Below, piece by piece: positions 23,372 through 35,845 of a DNA stretch of 64,000 nucleotides. The stretch covers positions 38,310,501-38,374,500 of the forward strand of contig CM075652.1 in assembly GCA_037953625.1 (NCBI GenBank). Direction: 5' to 3'. The stretch is from Crotalaria pallida. Taxonomy: Eukaryota; Streptophyta; Magnoliopsida; Fabales; Fabaceae. The number at the start of each line of letters is the position of its first letter. The stretch's first letter is position 1. Below the pieces are notes generated by a model, which had not been told where the DNA came from, ran no database searches, and saw only the letters and a list, made by a program, of their open reading frames with translations. A program made the translations under genes and the position numbers.

Positions 23372-24469
23372 GTTAATGTAACACCCCAAAAAATTAATCC
23401 CCGATTAATGGAATATTAATTATAAAGTTAATTATAATTAATTATTTCTATTTTAATTTTTGGCTAAAACTTGTGTTTATATTGTTGGAATTTATTAGGT
23501 AAGCCTATTTATGCATAAATATAAACATTTTGCTTATTAGTCCCTGTTTGGGGACCTAGAAGCAATTATAGGAAAGGTTTTGGAGGAAAAGAAAATAAAA
23601 TTATTATTTTTCAAAAACTGGTCGAAATACTCGAGTATTTATGAGAGTACTCGAGTATTCTGGTCAGAGTTGAACGAGTTAGTGCGTTTTGGTGAGTCAC
23701 CACCAGCGATTCTCGCCGTGTGACACGAAAACACCACCCTCAACACCTCAATGGCTTCATGTCGCCGTGCATGGACCTCCAACACTTGTATTTAAGCTCA
23801 ATTGCTTCTGAGAATCGAGTATTTTGGCAAATTGTTAAAGGAGTTGAGTATTAGGGTTCCTGAGTTTGAGCAATTGATTCTCCCTCTGTGTTTAAAATTA
23901 AGCCACAAATTATACACCAATACAAAGCTCACATCATGAGCTTTATATAGATACCAAGATTGTGAGCTGAGAGTTCGTAGATTGGAAGAATCGAAACTTG
24001 CAAGTTGGAATCCGTTTGCTGTCATCTAGCTCTGGAGCTTACTTTGATTCCTAATTTTGGTAAGCTCACGCATTCTACGAGTCTAAATCTTGTTTCTTTA
24101 GTTAGTTGGTGTTGCATAGTGTAACATCCCTAATTTTATTTTCCTAATTTAATTGGGGAAATATTAGACTTAGGAGGTAAAAGTAAGAGAAAAACCCAGT
24201 GTTAGATATTAGAACCAAGAATAGTCAGAAAATAGTTAAAGTTTCTAAATAGGGAGAAAAATTAGGATTTAAATATTTAGAGCTCAAAACCCAAAACCCA
24301 CCGTTGGATGTGAAGTTGGAATTATTAGGGAGCTTGCTTCCAAGTTTGAGCAAGATCCAACGGTTAACGAAGAAGTTATAGCATTCTGAAGGTGGAAGGT
24401 GCTGTCATTTTGGATCAGTCATATCTATATCCAAGAGTGGATACCGATATGCGATATCAATATGCAGGG

Positions 24470-24487
24470 GTGGATATCGATATCCAC
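24470..24487. repeat. 18-bp perfect palindrome in E8
   Basis: GTGGATATCGATATCCAC is the best copy. Decayed copies of GGATAYCGATAT lie just upstream (24422-24462). It stands where E5 has its AATCGATT cluster, just after the CCGTTGGAT stem pair. Confidence 0.8.
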
Positions 24488-24876
24488 GACCCTGCTGCAC
24501 CAGATTTAAGTCAGTAAACACGAAATTTAGTAGCATTTCCCATTGTTTTCTCTTCTCCATCTTCTCTCTTCTTCTCTTCTTCGTTCCATGAACCAAACCA
24601 CCATCAACAACACTCAATCTTCTTAAGTTATGGCACCATAAAACCCTCCATCATGGAAACTAAGACCATCACCCTCTCCCTTTCTCTCTCTCTCACGTTT
24701 TCTCTCTCTACCCAACATAAACCCTAACTTCTTCAATCAAAGGGGTTTTGCCATAGGAGTTCAAATTAAGGCTTGGAAGGCGGTTTGGAGCAAGGAATTA
24801 GGAAGCTAGAGGTGTGGATTCAAGATGTGGGTTGTGGCTCTCAACCCTCCACTTTCTCAATTTCTCTCTCTAAAAG

Positions 24877-26047
24877 GTAAGAGAGGAGATATTCTCCTAA
24901 TTAGAGGAAGGACCTATTTTTAGTAATAAGTATATAATATTATGCATGTGTTAGGTTTTAATTGTTGATTGGTTAAGTAGTATTAGGAACCCTAGATTTT
25001 CTCTATGAATGGAATGGTGAAATTAGTGTTTGATTATTTTTCAGTTGTGCATTAATTGGCTGTTTGTGAGGTGTTGTTACTATTATGCATATTTCTATGC
25101 TTGGAACTTGATTATGGTGCAAAGTGGTTATGTTGGAATTATTTTAAGTTATAATCAATAACTTATAAAAGGACTATATATATATGGTTGGATAAATTAA
25201 TCTACACTAATTTGAGGAAAAAGGAAACACGATTATATAAAACGGCTTGGCTATTCTAGTTAATTAAAATTAGTAGAAACACGTGCATCAGTAAGTGAGG
25301 AAGGACGTTAGGAATTGGAAAAGATACGAGAACATTCTATGTGGACTGAAGGACAGTCATGCGAAGGTTCCATAGAATCGACGGACGAGAGTGATATAGT
25401 GGCTCAATTGTGTACCAACACAATTGTGGGAATTTATCATAGAGGACTTTGATCCACAAGATGGGTCTAATACAGTATGAGGTATTCTACAAAGGGATGA
25501 AGTACTGGGCTAAGCCGTGGATTGGTCCTACGCGCACTATGATAATTCTATCCGCCACTTAGGCACTTCGGGACTAGTGTAAAGTGGTTCCTGCTATAGC
25601 CAATTTGGGTATCCGGCCCAAATGGTACGATGTACACAAGATGGGATAGCTTCCCACCGTGCTAAGGGGAAATCCACCCGACATCGTATTGTGCAAGCAT
25701 CGGTTGGGGAACACTTACTCCTAGTTGATCTTTTCCCAATTGTGTGGAGGGCGATGTGAGGATATATGGCAAACCATGGTATATGGTTATATTATGGAAA
25801 ATATATGGAAATATGGAAACATGGACAAATGGAAATGATACATGGAATATTATGGAAAATGGCGGTGCATTGCATCATTGCATACATGGCATCATATGGT
25901 AATTAGAAGGGAATAGGGCATAATTATATATATATATATATATAGTTATATGTTTGGGTGTCATGTATTTTATTATGTTTTATTACTGTCTTTAGGTGTT
26001 TCCTTTGATTTTGAGTTATATCTCACTCTCTGTGTTGACCATTTTAG
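24877..26047 (+). other. Putative intron in E8
   Basis: The donor AAAAG/GTAAGAG and the acceptor GTTGACCATTTTAG/GTATTGAGG give an inferred length of 1171 bp. A TA microsatellite lies inside at about 25923-25944. Confidence 0.45.
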
Positions 26048-26676
26048 GTATTGAGGAAAGAGTCACTACAGTTTGCCAGAAGACCGAGGTTGGGTACACT
26101 AAGGTGTAACCCTATGTACATTGGGTTTATCCCTTTTCACAATCAACCTATGCTCTCTTAGTATATAATGTAGGATTATTTTGTATTCAGGACTTTTTAT
26201 ATAAATTGTTGGGTTATCACCATTTGGTTTAATATTTGGGAAAAATTATATGTATTTACTGGTAGAATGGTGATATTCCACTTTTAATTGGTAAACCTTA
26301 ATTTCATTTTGGAACATGGTTTTCCTTCATTCTGTTGTAAGTATTTTGACGTAACTGAACGAATAAATTAATTTTTGAATAATCTGGCTGGCAGGTGACA
26401 GGTTTTAATCATAAAGGTAAAGTCCAAATTTTAGAATAAACCCTGTCAAAATTTTCCTAAAAACTTTTATAATAATATGATATAAGGGATTAAAATGGAA
26501 GGTGTTACACATAGAATCTAGGGAGACTAATTTCCCCAATTCTTATTGTTGTTTCATGTGTCAATGAATTCCGTTTAGGTGCTCCACTCAAACTACCCTG
26601 CATGTTGGTGTTTGAAGTGGTTCTCTGTGTTGTGGAGTTCTTCCCTGCGATTTTCTTGTTGAGTCACGACTGTGAG

Positions 26677-28173
26677 GTAAGGGGAAGTTGTTTTATGCAC
26701 TAGATAGAGTTTAAATTCCATGATTTTCATTAGAGAGCCACCAAGAGGCTCTAAGGGCTTAGATTGAATAGGAACTTTGGTTTGGAGACCAACTCATGCT
26801 CTATGGTTGTTTTGGGCAAGTTTCATATGATGCATGCAAGCTGTATTGAGCTTTATTTCATGATTTTGTTGAGTATTTTACAATTTGAGGTGTTAACTTG
26901 TGAAATTGTATGTTTTATGCATAAACTCTTGATTCTCTGTTAAATTTGTTAATTGATGAGTTGTGAGTGTTGGAGCATGTTTAATATGTGCTGTATAAAC
27001 TGTTGATCATTGGATTGGACTAGAAATGATTAGAATTGAAAATGGCATGTTAAAACCAAGTTTCCAGTCTGTTCTGCAAGAAAAGACTCGAGTACTTGGC
27101 TTGATACTCGAGTAAATTTTCGATAAAACAATGTATATTGTGTTAGAACACTCGAGTACCAGGCCCAGAACTCGAGTATCGACTGATGCATGGGGATATG
27201 TTAAGGTAAACCACTCGAGTACTGCAGGGGTCACTCGAGTGTTCTGGAATTGATGAAGTACACTCGAGTCCTCAGGAACTACTCGAGTATTTTGATGAAT
27301 CTGAAACCTAAATCCTCAGAAAGGCATGAACAACTCGAGTAACTGAGGAACACTCGAGTAATCTGGAAATAACTTAAGAACACTCGAGAATTCTGAGGAA
27401 CACTCGAGTACTTTACCCAGATATTTAAAAATACCATTTTTAATTCTGAATCATTGGTTAATACTTAAATGACAATAATCCAAGTGATCTAAGACTTAAA
27501 GGAAATTGATTGATATGGTAATTTTCGTTTGGATGACGAGACGTTGCTCGGGTGGCACGTCGAGAATTATTAAAAAGAAAAACACCAACCAATTCCTTTA
27601 AAATCAGATAATGCATTCATTCTGGAGTTTGGATGATAGATCGTTTATCATGTTTTGGTAACATGAGGAGGGCCTCTGGGAGTGCCAATTGACGGCTTGC
27701 TTGATGACACGTTATGGTTGACGACGTGGTCGGCATAGTGAGATGCTGATATGGTTATACCGTTTGGATGACGGGCCGTTTGGATGACGGTACGTTGCTC
27801 GGGTGGCACGTTATAACATTTCTCGGGTGGCATGGATTCCAAGCTTGTCGTGTACATTCTTGGTGAATGTACGACTGTTGTACACCTAGGAGTACAATGC
27901 ACTGTTGAGTGCTGGACGAAGTAAAGGATGGACGTCAGAGAGTGACATAGAATGATGGAGATAGGCTGGAGAGCTAAGTTCATGCATCATGCCACTCATT
28001 TAATCTAAAGTTGATAAACGAAACTAGTATGAGCATCTTACTTGCATTCAATATCTGCTAAATGCTAAATGTGATTGTTGTTATTGTTGCATATGTTTAT
28101 AACTTCACATTGTACATACATTTATGCTCTATTGATTATGTGTATAGAATTCCTTACCCCTATGCCCTTGTAG
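26677..28173 (+). other. Putative intron in the E7 5' LTR
   Basis: The donor GTGAG/GTAAGGGG is at 26677 and the acceptor TATGCCCTTGTAG ends at 28173, giving 1497 bp. The region holds the CTCGAG cluster and the GCTCGGGTGGCAC repeats. Confidence 0.45.
27085..27412. repeat. Cluster of CTCGAG words, E7 5' LTR
   Basis: About twelve copies of ACTCGAGT occur in 330 bp with spacings of 18-60 bp and unrelated text between them. The 3' LTR copy (34679-35006) has the same layout, with a few words decayed (for example CTCGTG, CACGAG). Confidence 0.9.
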
Positions 28174-28251
28174 GTGATGTCACGTTACATCGCTTGCATC
28201 GAGATCCGGCCACTTCTTAGTGGCATATGGATCTAAGAGGATCACCGAGCG

Positions 28252-28629
28252 GTGTTCGAGGGAGAGGTAGAGGTTACCTTCTACCATCCCAACCCGATGA
28301 TCCGGTTTCATCCTCGTAGATTTAGGATTCCCATCATGTACACTATGCACGTGCCCCTTTTTTATACTTACCATGGACCACCTCCCACACGACCAGCTCG
28401 CTCATATCATAGTTTTCACTTTCAACCTACCCGCTCACACCCTTTTTCAACTAGAGTCGTCCGCGAGGAGACTCCCCTATCTAATCCGAGGAGCCCTATT
28501 GGGGTCTCACCATCTCCTGACCCTGTACCCAGTGGTAGGGTACCCACTCCCTCGGGTGAGATTGAGGAGGATTCTGTGGAGGACGAGAGCGGAGGCAAGC
28601 CTGTCGTGCACTCTACCGGAAGTCAGTAG
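28252..28629 (+). CDS. LTR-borne reading frame, unknown, E7 5' LTR
   Basis: The frame is open from the stop at 28234-28236 to 28629. It has no ATG at its start; the first codon of the listed frame is GTG and the first in-frame ATG is near 28297 (MIRFHPRRF). The product would be basic, His/Pro/Ser-rich, with GRVPTPSGEIEEDSVEDE near the C-terminus. The identical frame occurs in the 3' LTR and a decayed, diverged one in E6. It follows the putative acceptor at 28173, so it may be part of a spliced LTR exon. No domain is recognised. It could also be chance plus recent duplication. Confidence 0.3.
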   Translation: MFEGEVEVTFYHPNPMIRFHPRRFRIPIMYTMHVPLFYTYHGPPPTRPARSYHSFHFQPTRSHPFSTRVVREETPLSNPRSPIGVSPSPDPVPSGRVPTPSGEIEEDSVEDESGGKPVVHSTGSQ

Positions 28630-28952
28630 AGAGGCGATGATCCTTAGGTATGTGCATATGGTAGATGATGAGGATCAAGGGATCTGATGTGATGGAGGTT
28701 GTGGAGGAGATATTGCTGCTGCTGATGATGTTGGATGACGACTACTGCTGCTACTTCTTGGAAACTTCTACTACTACGACGACTACTGCTACCTAATCTA
28801 TGTGATCAGTTCTGGAGTTTATATTCTGAGATGTATATATTGTAGTTATACTTTTGAGGACTCCGGAGTCATGGTTTTCTCTTAACATAGATCTTTGTTT
28901 ATGGACTTGTACTGGTTCTTGGAGACATGACTTTGGACTATGTATTTCTTGA

Positions 28953-28997
<45 letters not shown>

Positions 28998-29401
28998 TAT
29001 GTTTATATTATCACTGTGCATAGTCCTATTATTTCCGCTTACTCTGATAAAGACTATTTAAATAATTCGGCTACGGTATTTGAAAATGGTATCAGTTCCG
29101 TGAAATGAAAGAATGGGTAGCATCACTTAATTTTTACTGTGTCAATACGATTTCAAAGTACCGATGCTATCTGGATTGTGAAAATATTTCCTTATATGAG
29201 AAAATGCCGAATTCAGTATAATGTTCAAAATGATATAGGTTTTATACTCCAAGAACTCCATGTTTTGGTTTGTGCACCCGCCTTTAAAGGAGAAATTTTA
29301 TCTTCCACATTTTCTAAACACTAACAAGTCCATATTTTATCCGAGTAATAGTATAATTAGTATATTAATTACTTGGTATATAGAAAGGGTGTCACACTGA
29401 G

Positions 29402-29413
29402 TGGTATCAGAGC
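29402..29413 (+). promoter_or_regulatory. E7 primer-binding site (initiator Met tRNA)
   Basis: TGGTATCAGAGC matches the plant initiator-Met PBS exactly, five bases after the LTR end at 29396. Confidence 0.92.
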
Positions 29414-29645
29414 AAAAGTCAGATCCTGTAGTAGTTGAAGAAGTCCCAGAAAGGTAGTCATCAACATCAAGCAGGTATCCACAGGGCATATTTATTGCTT
29501 GAAATGCTAGTATCTTACTTGATTTGAGCACTAGATACAATTGAATGTTTTGTTTGAGGTTATGGTTATAGCCTTAGTCTAGGTGGTGTGATGAATGTTT
29601 CTTAGTTCAACATATGTGACCATAAGTCCATAGCGCAAGACTATT

Positions 29646-30960
29646 ATGGCAACTAGAAACCAAAATCACACTAACGCGATGTTAGAGAGAATTACCGTGG
29701 TGCTGGAGGCTATGCAGCAACGGCAATCTCAGCAACCACCGCAATCGGTTAACCCACCTCATCAGTGTAATGTGGGTATTACCGAGGCTAAGAGTTTGGC
29801 GGATTTTAGGAGTTGTAATCCACCCAAGTTTGAAGGAGGATTTAAACCTGAGGAGGCTAATAAGTGGATTCATACCATGGATAAGATCTTCAGAACGTTG
29901 GATTGCACGGAAGCTCAGAAGGTGGCGTATGCAGTCTACATGTTAGAAGATGAGGCTGAGAACTGGTGGAACCATATGGTTCAGCTCCTGCATTATGAAG
30001 GAAGGGATGTTAATTGGGATGTATTTACGGAGAAGTTCCTCAATAAGTACTTCCCTGAGGATCTGAGGAGAAAGAAGGAAGTGGAATTCTTGCAACTGAA
30101 GCAAGGAGACATGAGTGTGGGTGAGTATGCAGCCAAGTTCGAGGAATTGATGAAAGGAGCAAGTGTATCAAGTTTGAAGGAGGCTTAAGGCCCAAGTTGA
30201 AGTCTATTTTCAGTTATCAAAGTATCCAAAGTTTTCCTACGTTGGTGGACATGTGTAGGATGTACGAGGATGACAAGAAGGGAGAAAAATTGCAAGCATC
30301 AGAGAGGAAAGATAGTCAGAATTATGGACCTCAGAGGCACAAAGGTTTCAATAATCGAGGCAAGGGCCCGTATGATCGCCGAGGGAAAGGCAAAGGAAAA
30401 GTTGGAAGTGGTGATGGAGGTAATTTCCGAAGTGAGGCTCCCTTCTGCGACAAGTGCAAGTGTCGTCATCATGGCCGTTTTTGTTGGGGAACAAATAACT
30501 GCTTCAATTGTGGGAAACTGGGACACTTTGCGAAGGATTACAAGGAACCGGCCAAGACTAATTCAAGAGGGGCAACTGACAAGCCCATGGTGAAAGGAAG
30601 GGTTTTCACACTTAGTGGTGTGGAGGCAAGCCAATCCTCTGATCTTGTGCAAGGTAATTACTTGCTAAATGGTCAGCTTTGTCATGTGTTGTCTGGTTTC
30701 GGTGCTACGCATTCATTTGCCTCTTATGAATGTGTGAATCGTTTGACTTTGCCTGTATTTGAGTTGTTCTATGTTGTTATGATAGAAACTCTTACGAGCA
30801 TTCCTATAGTTGTTTCTAAGGTAAGTCTTAACGGTTGTATGGAAGTGTTAGGGCGAGTTTTTAGGATAGATTGATCTGTCTACCTTATTCGCATTGGGAT
30901 GCGATCTTGGGAATCGACTGGTTGAGTGCTATTATAGGACCATTGATGGACTTCCTTAGG
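29646..30960 (+). pseudogene. E7 gag with protease remnant, frameshifted
   Basis: The ATG at 29646 opens a Ty3/gypsy gag: a Gln-rich N-terminus, then FEGGFKPEEANKWIHTMD, EDEAENWWNHMVQLL and FLNKYFPEDLRRKKE. The frame breaks near 30153, where about 37 bp present in E6 (14944-14980) are missing. The frame from 30197 carries the rest of gag, with a damaged knuckle (CFNCGKLGHFAKDY, last Cys changed to Tyr). It runs into an aspartic-protease remnant (GFGATHSFAS, catalytic Asp lost). A further frame change gives AILGIDWLSA at 30895-30925. This element could not make working Gag. Confidence 0.88.
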
Positions 30961-32530
30961 TCAAACTCTTATAACCAAGGTAACCTGAAAAATTAGCCTT
31001 TCATATGAAATAAGAATGCAACGAGGATTTTCAGTAATTCAAGTGAAGGCTAACATCCTCTCCTGCATTACTCTTACTCGATTCATACGAAGGTATTGAA
31101 GAATAATTTCATGTATCGAGGCAAGGACCTGGAAGAGAATAGTTTTAAGGAAGGAAGGTGTGCATGTATCAAAGTGATCGGACACACCCAGGGTAAGCTC
31201 TTGTTGCATGACTTGGAGCTCGCAACAAGTATGCCTACTCTAAAAGATCTGGAGGTTTAGTCTCTAGGGCTCTACGTCTTGGGAATTTAGAGACCAAAGG
31301 AATATGAAGAAATTGATTCGATCAGAAGGAGAAATTGAATTAGAGTCATCATCAATAGATGGAGTTGAGAGTTTTGATTTTGAGCTCCATTACCTACCTA
31401 GTAAAGTGTAGGGTGATGACCAACATTGAATCGAAGAACAATTCATGAAAACTCCAAGGTGACTAAGAGGCTATCCTAAGTAGGGAAGTTGAAAGGAAGT
31501 AAGAGATTGACTTATGGAAGATAAGAAAACCAATTTCCATCAGTGGACGGAAGAAATTCTTCTTTATACAAGAATTTATATCTTGAACGATTCGTGAACT
31601 GGGAGTGAAAATTTTGGAGTCACACACACAAGAGATGAGTGGATAAAAAGTCATGCCACTTCTATGTTAAGTGATGTAGCGAGGAACTTGTGGGAACCGT
31701 GTAAGATGAATGTTGAAACAAAAGACTGATACATCGCTTGATTAGCATTCGAAAAGATGACTTTGGGAACTGAAGAGAATTCTCAAGAGGCATGAGAAGG
31801 ATACAAGGGGCTGAATTGCTAAACATAGAACGGGAAAGTAATAGGCTCGGAGAAGGCATCACCAAGTTCAAACGACTAAGGAAGTATGTTTCATAACGAC
31901 CCGAACGGAAGGTTCAAATATGTGAAGTTTAGAATGGATTATGTCCGAACCTCGAGCCAGCTATCAATTATCAATGCATAAGGAATTTTCTCAATATTGG
32001 AAAACGTATGTGGAATTTATAAGTACAATGGATGGACATAAGAAGTTGGTAGAATGAATGTCAAAAACCAGTATAAGAGGGACTTGGGCAAAAGGAAGTA
32101 TTCAATTAGAAGAAGAGGAAAGGTGGAAGAATGACAAATTAAAGAAACCCCGATCGTGGGAATTATCTAGTATGCTAATAAGAAGTAAAGAACTTGCCCA
32201 ACTCCATGTGTAGGGAATGAGGTGCGTCACTTTGGACTAAGTAGTGGTATATCTATAAGGACATTCAGTTGCAGCTGTAAGAGACTGAGATTTTAATTCG
32301 TCAGATTCAGCAAAGGTTAAGAGTAAGAAGGGAATGGACGGCAAGCGAGTTGAGTTTGGATGGGTGTCCAACCTGTTAGGATGCGAGTTAGATCTATGTA
32401 TAGGTAATCTGAGTTATCCTTTCTCTGATCGGAATTAACGTAATCAATGTTTTCGATTGCGTTAATTAAATTGTTTTGTAATCTGAAAACCGAGCAGGTC
32501 TTTTGACTTGAATTTCTGTAATCAAAACCC

Positions 32531-32552
32531 TTATCACAGTTGGATGTGATAA
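32531..32552 (+). ncRNA. Conserved hairpin 1, E7
   Basis: TTATCACA-GTTGGA-TGTGATAA is identical to the E6 copy at 17365-17386. Confidence 0.4.
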
Positions 32553-32732
32553 ATATCTTGGGCGCTACAGAAAGAGAAAGATTAGTTAAGACTAGAGGAA
32601 TTAACAACCACCGGGATAGGATAAGTATTTGTCTCCCCAACGGAAATGTCTCTAGAATTGACAATCTGTCTGAGTCTGATAGTGGCAATAACACTCCTTA
32701 TCTGTAAATTCATCCAACTTAAAGATATATCG

Positions 32733-32758
32733 TATAATCTTTCTCGAGAAAGATTATA
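32733..32758 (+). ncRNA. Conserved hairpin 2, E7: 26-bp perfect palindrome
   Basis: The arms TATAATCTTTCTC and GAGAAAGATTATA are exact reverse complements. In E6 (17569-17594) two base changes leave G-U pairs. Confidence 0.45.
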
Positions 32759-32937
32759 TCTGTAAGGGATGATTTTATTACTGACAGTTAAAATATAAGG
32801 ATTGATAACCCTAATGTTTATGACTATTAAGGAATAAAGTCATACAAACGATTCCTTACTCGTGCTTGAGTGATCAGAGTGCGCAACGGGACATGTTTTT
32901 CCTCAAAAATATCTTTGAAAAATGTTTTAATTGAGAA

Positions 32938-32972
<35 letters not shown>

Positions 32973-33349
32973 AAAGGTATTATTCGAAAAAGTTTTTCTC
33001 GAAAAGTTTATTGGGAAAAGCTTCAGTTTAAGCTATGTATTTAAACATCTTGTCCGAAATGATCAAAAGATTTTATTTGAGTTAATTACGAAATAATTTT
33101 CGAAATAAATTTAAGAAAACTCTTTTGTGAAAAAAAAAAGATTGATATATGTTTTTGAACGCAAAGGTGTTATTCGAGAAAAGTTTTATTTGAAATATTT
33201 TGATCAGGGAATTTAAAGAAGTAAGAAAAATCCTTTTAAGTGGGGAATGATTTTCCCTATGGATATTTTGAAAACATCAAAATAGACTTTTATTTAATTT
33301 TGAGAACGTATAATTTTGAAGAGTGAATTTCGGGGACGAAATTCCTTTT

Positions 33350-33363
33350 AAGTGGGGAAGTAG
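33350..33363 (+). promoter_or_regulatory. E7 polypurine tract
   Basis: AAGTGGGGAAGTAG lies directly before the 3' LTR. Confidence 0.8.
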
Positions 33364-34268
33364 TGTAACACCCCAAAAATTTAATCCCCGATTAATGGAA
33401 TATTAATTATAAAGTTTATTATAATTAATTATTTCTATTTTAATTTTTGGCTAAAACCAGTGTTTATATTGTTGGAATTTATTTGGTAAGCCTATTTATG
33501 CATAAATATAAACATTTTGCTTATTAGTCCCTGTTTGGGGACCTAGAAGCAATTATAGGAAAGGTTTTGGAGGAAAAGAAAATAAAATTATTATTTTTCA
33601 AAAACTGGTCGAAATACTCGAGTATTTCTGAGAGTTTTCGAGTATTCTGGTCAGAGTTGAACGAGTTAGTGCGTTTTGGTGAGTCACCACCAGCAATTCT
33701 CGCCGTGTGACACGAAAACACCACCCTCAACACCTCAATGGCTTCGTGTCGCCGTGCATGGACCTCCAACACTTGTATTTAAGCTTAATTGCTTCTGAGA
33801 ATCGAGTATTTTGGCAAATTGTTGAAGGAGTTGAGTATTAGGGTTCCTGAGTTTGAGCAATTGATTCTCCCTCTGTGTTTAGAGTTAATCCACAAATTAT
33901 ACACCAATACAAAGCTCACATCACGAGCTTTGCATAGATACCAAGATTGTGAGCTGAGAGTTCGTAGATTGGAAGAATCGAAACTTGCAAGTTGGAATCC
34001 GTTTGCTGTCATCTAGCTCTGGAGCTTACTTTGATTCCTAATTTTGGTAAGCTCACGCATTCTACGAGTCTAAATCTTGTTTCTTTAGTTAGTTGGTGTT
34101 GCATAGAATCTAGGGAGACTAATTTCCCCAATTCTTATTGTTGTTTCATGTGTCAATGAATTCCGTTTTGGTGCTCCACTCAAACTACCCTGCATGTTGG
34201 TGCTTGAAGTGGTTCTCTGTGTTGTGGAGTTCTTCCCTGCGATTTTCTTGTTGAGTCACGACTGTGAG

Positions 34269-35767
34269 GTAAGGGGAAGTTGTTTTATGCACTAGATAGA
34301 GTTTAAATTCCATGATTTTCATTAGAGAGCCACCAAGAGGCTCTAAGGACTTAGATTGAATAGGAACTTTGGTTTGGAGACCAACTCATGCTCTATGGTT
34401 GTTTTGAGCAAGTTTCATATGATGCATGCAAGCTGTATTGAGCTTTATTTCATGAGTTTGTTGAGTATTTTACAATTTGAGGTGTTAAGTTGTGAAATTG
34501 TATGTTTTATGCATAAACTCTTGATTCTCTATTAAATTTGTTAATTGATGAGTTGTGAGTGTTGGAGCATGTTTAATATGTGCTGTATAAACTCTGTTGA
34601 TCATTGGATTGGACTAGAAATGATTAGAATTGAAAATGGCATGTTAAAACCAAGTTTCCAGTCTGTTCTGCAAGAAAAGACTCGAGTACTTGGCTTGATA
34701 CTCGAGTAAATTTTCGATAAAACAGTGTATTTTGTGTTAGAACACTCGAGTACCAGGCCCAGAACTCGAGTATCGACTGATGCATGGGGCTAAGTTAAGG
34801 TAAACCACTCGAGTAATGCAGGGTTCACTCGAGTGTTCTGGAATTGATGAAGAACACTCGAGTCCTCATGAACTACTCGAGTATTTTGATAAATCTGAAA
34901 CCTAAATCCTCAGAAAGGCATGAACAACTCGTGTAACTGAGGAACACTCGAGTAATCTGGAAATAACTGAAGAACACACGAGTATTATGAGGAACACTCG
35001 AGTATTTTACCCAGATATTTAAAAATACCATTTTTAATTCTGAACCATTGGTTAATACTTAAATGACAATAATCCAAGTGATCTAAGACTTAAAGGAAAT
35101 TGATTGATATGGTAATTTTCGTTTAGATGACGAGACGTTGCTCGGGTGGCACGTCGAGAATTATTAAAAAGAAAAACACCAACCAATTCCTTTAAAATCA
35201 GATAATGCATTCATTCTGGAGTTTGGATGATAGATCGTTTATCATGTTTTGGTAACATGAGGAGGGCCTCTGGGAGTGCCAATTGACGGCTTGCTTGATG
35301 ACACGTTATGGTTGACGACGTGGTCGGCATAGTGAGATGCTGATATGGTTATACCGTTTGGATGATGGGCCGTTTGGATGACGGTACGTTGCTCGGGTGG
35401 CACGTTATAACATTGCTCGGGTGGCATGGATTCCAAGCTTGTCGTGTACATTCTTGGTGAATGTACAAATGTTGTACACCTAGGAGTACAACGCACTGTT
35501 GAGTGTTGGACGAAGTAAAGGATGGACGTCAGAGAGTGACATAGAATGATGGAGATAGGCTTGAGAGCTAAGTTCATGCATCATGCCACTCATTTAAACT
35601 AAAGTTGATAAACGAAACTAGTATGAGAATCTTACTTGCATTCAATATCTGCTAAATGCTAAATGTGATTGTTGTTATTGTTGCATATGTTTATAACTTC
35701 ACATTGTACATACATTTATGCTCTATTGATTATGTGTATAGAATTGCTTACCCCTATTCCCTTGTAG
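34269..35767 (+). other. Putative intron in the E7 3' LTR
   Basis: The donor GTGAG/GTAAGGGG and the acceptor CCCTTGTAG give 1499 bp. It is the same as in the 5' LTR. Confidence 0.45.
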
Positions 35768-35845
35768 GTGATGTCACGTTACATCGCTTGCATCGAGATC
35801 CGGCCACTTCTTAGTGGCATATGGATCTAAGAGGATCACCGAGCA

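Larger units (their letters stand above)
24120..26509 (+). mobile_element. E8: solo LTR inside the E7 5' LTR
   Basis: This is a 2390-bp TGTAACATCC...GGTGTTACA unit flanked by the perfect duplication CATAG (24115-24119 and 26510-26514). The E7 3' LTR has the unoccupied site (GCATAGAATC, about 34111), which proves the borders and shows that E8 arrived after E7. It is related to the E4 and E5 LTRs: stem pair CCGTTGGAT (24301-24309) and ATCCAACGG (24355-24363), donor AAG/GTAAGA (24877), acceptor GACCATTTTAG (26046-26047). Confidence 0.95.
23377..29396 (+). repeat. E7 5' LTR, interrupted by E8
   Basis: Without E8 it is about 3.6 kb, the same as the 3' LTR. Features: TATTTAAG at 23789-23796, a donor-like GGTAAG near 24058 and at 26677 (GAGGTAAGG), about twelve CTCGAG words (27085-27412), GACGTTGCTCGGGTGGCAC repeats (27540-27835), an acceptor ending at 28173, an LTR frame (28252-28629), a run of TA repeats (28957-28994), and the end at 29396. 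Confidence 0.9.
30961..33349 (+). other. E7 non-coding interior
   Basis: There is no domain or long frame where pol would be. It is collinear with E6 15560-18150, and the last kilobase is the best conserved part. A TA microsatellite is at about 32938-32970. Confidence 0.75.

Noticed and set aside
27648..27983. 111-codon minus-strand frame, also at 35242-35577
   Set aside because: Antisense to the GCTCGGGTGGCAC repeat region inside the putative LTR intron; present twice only because LTRs are duplicated.
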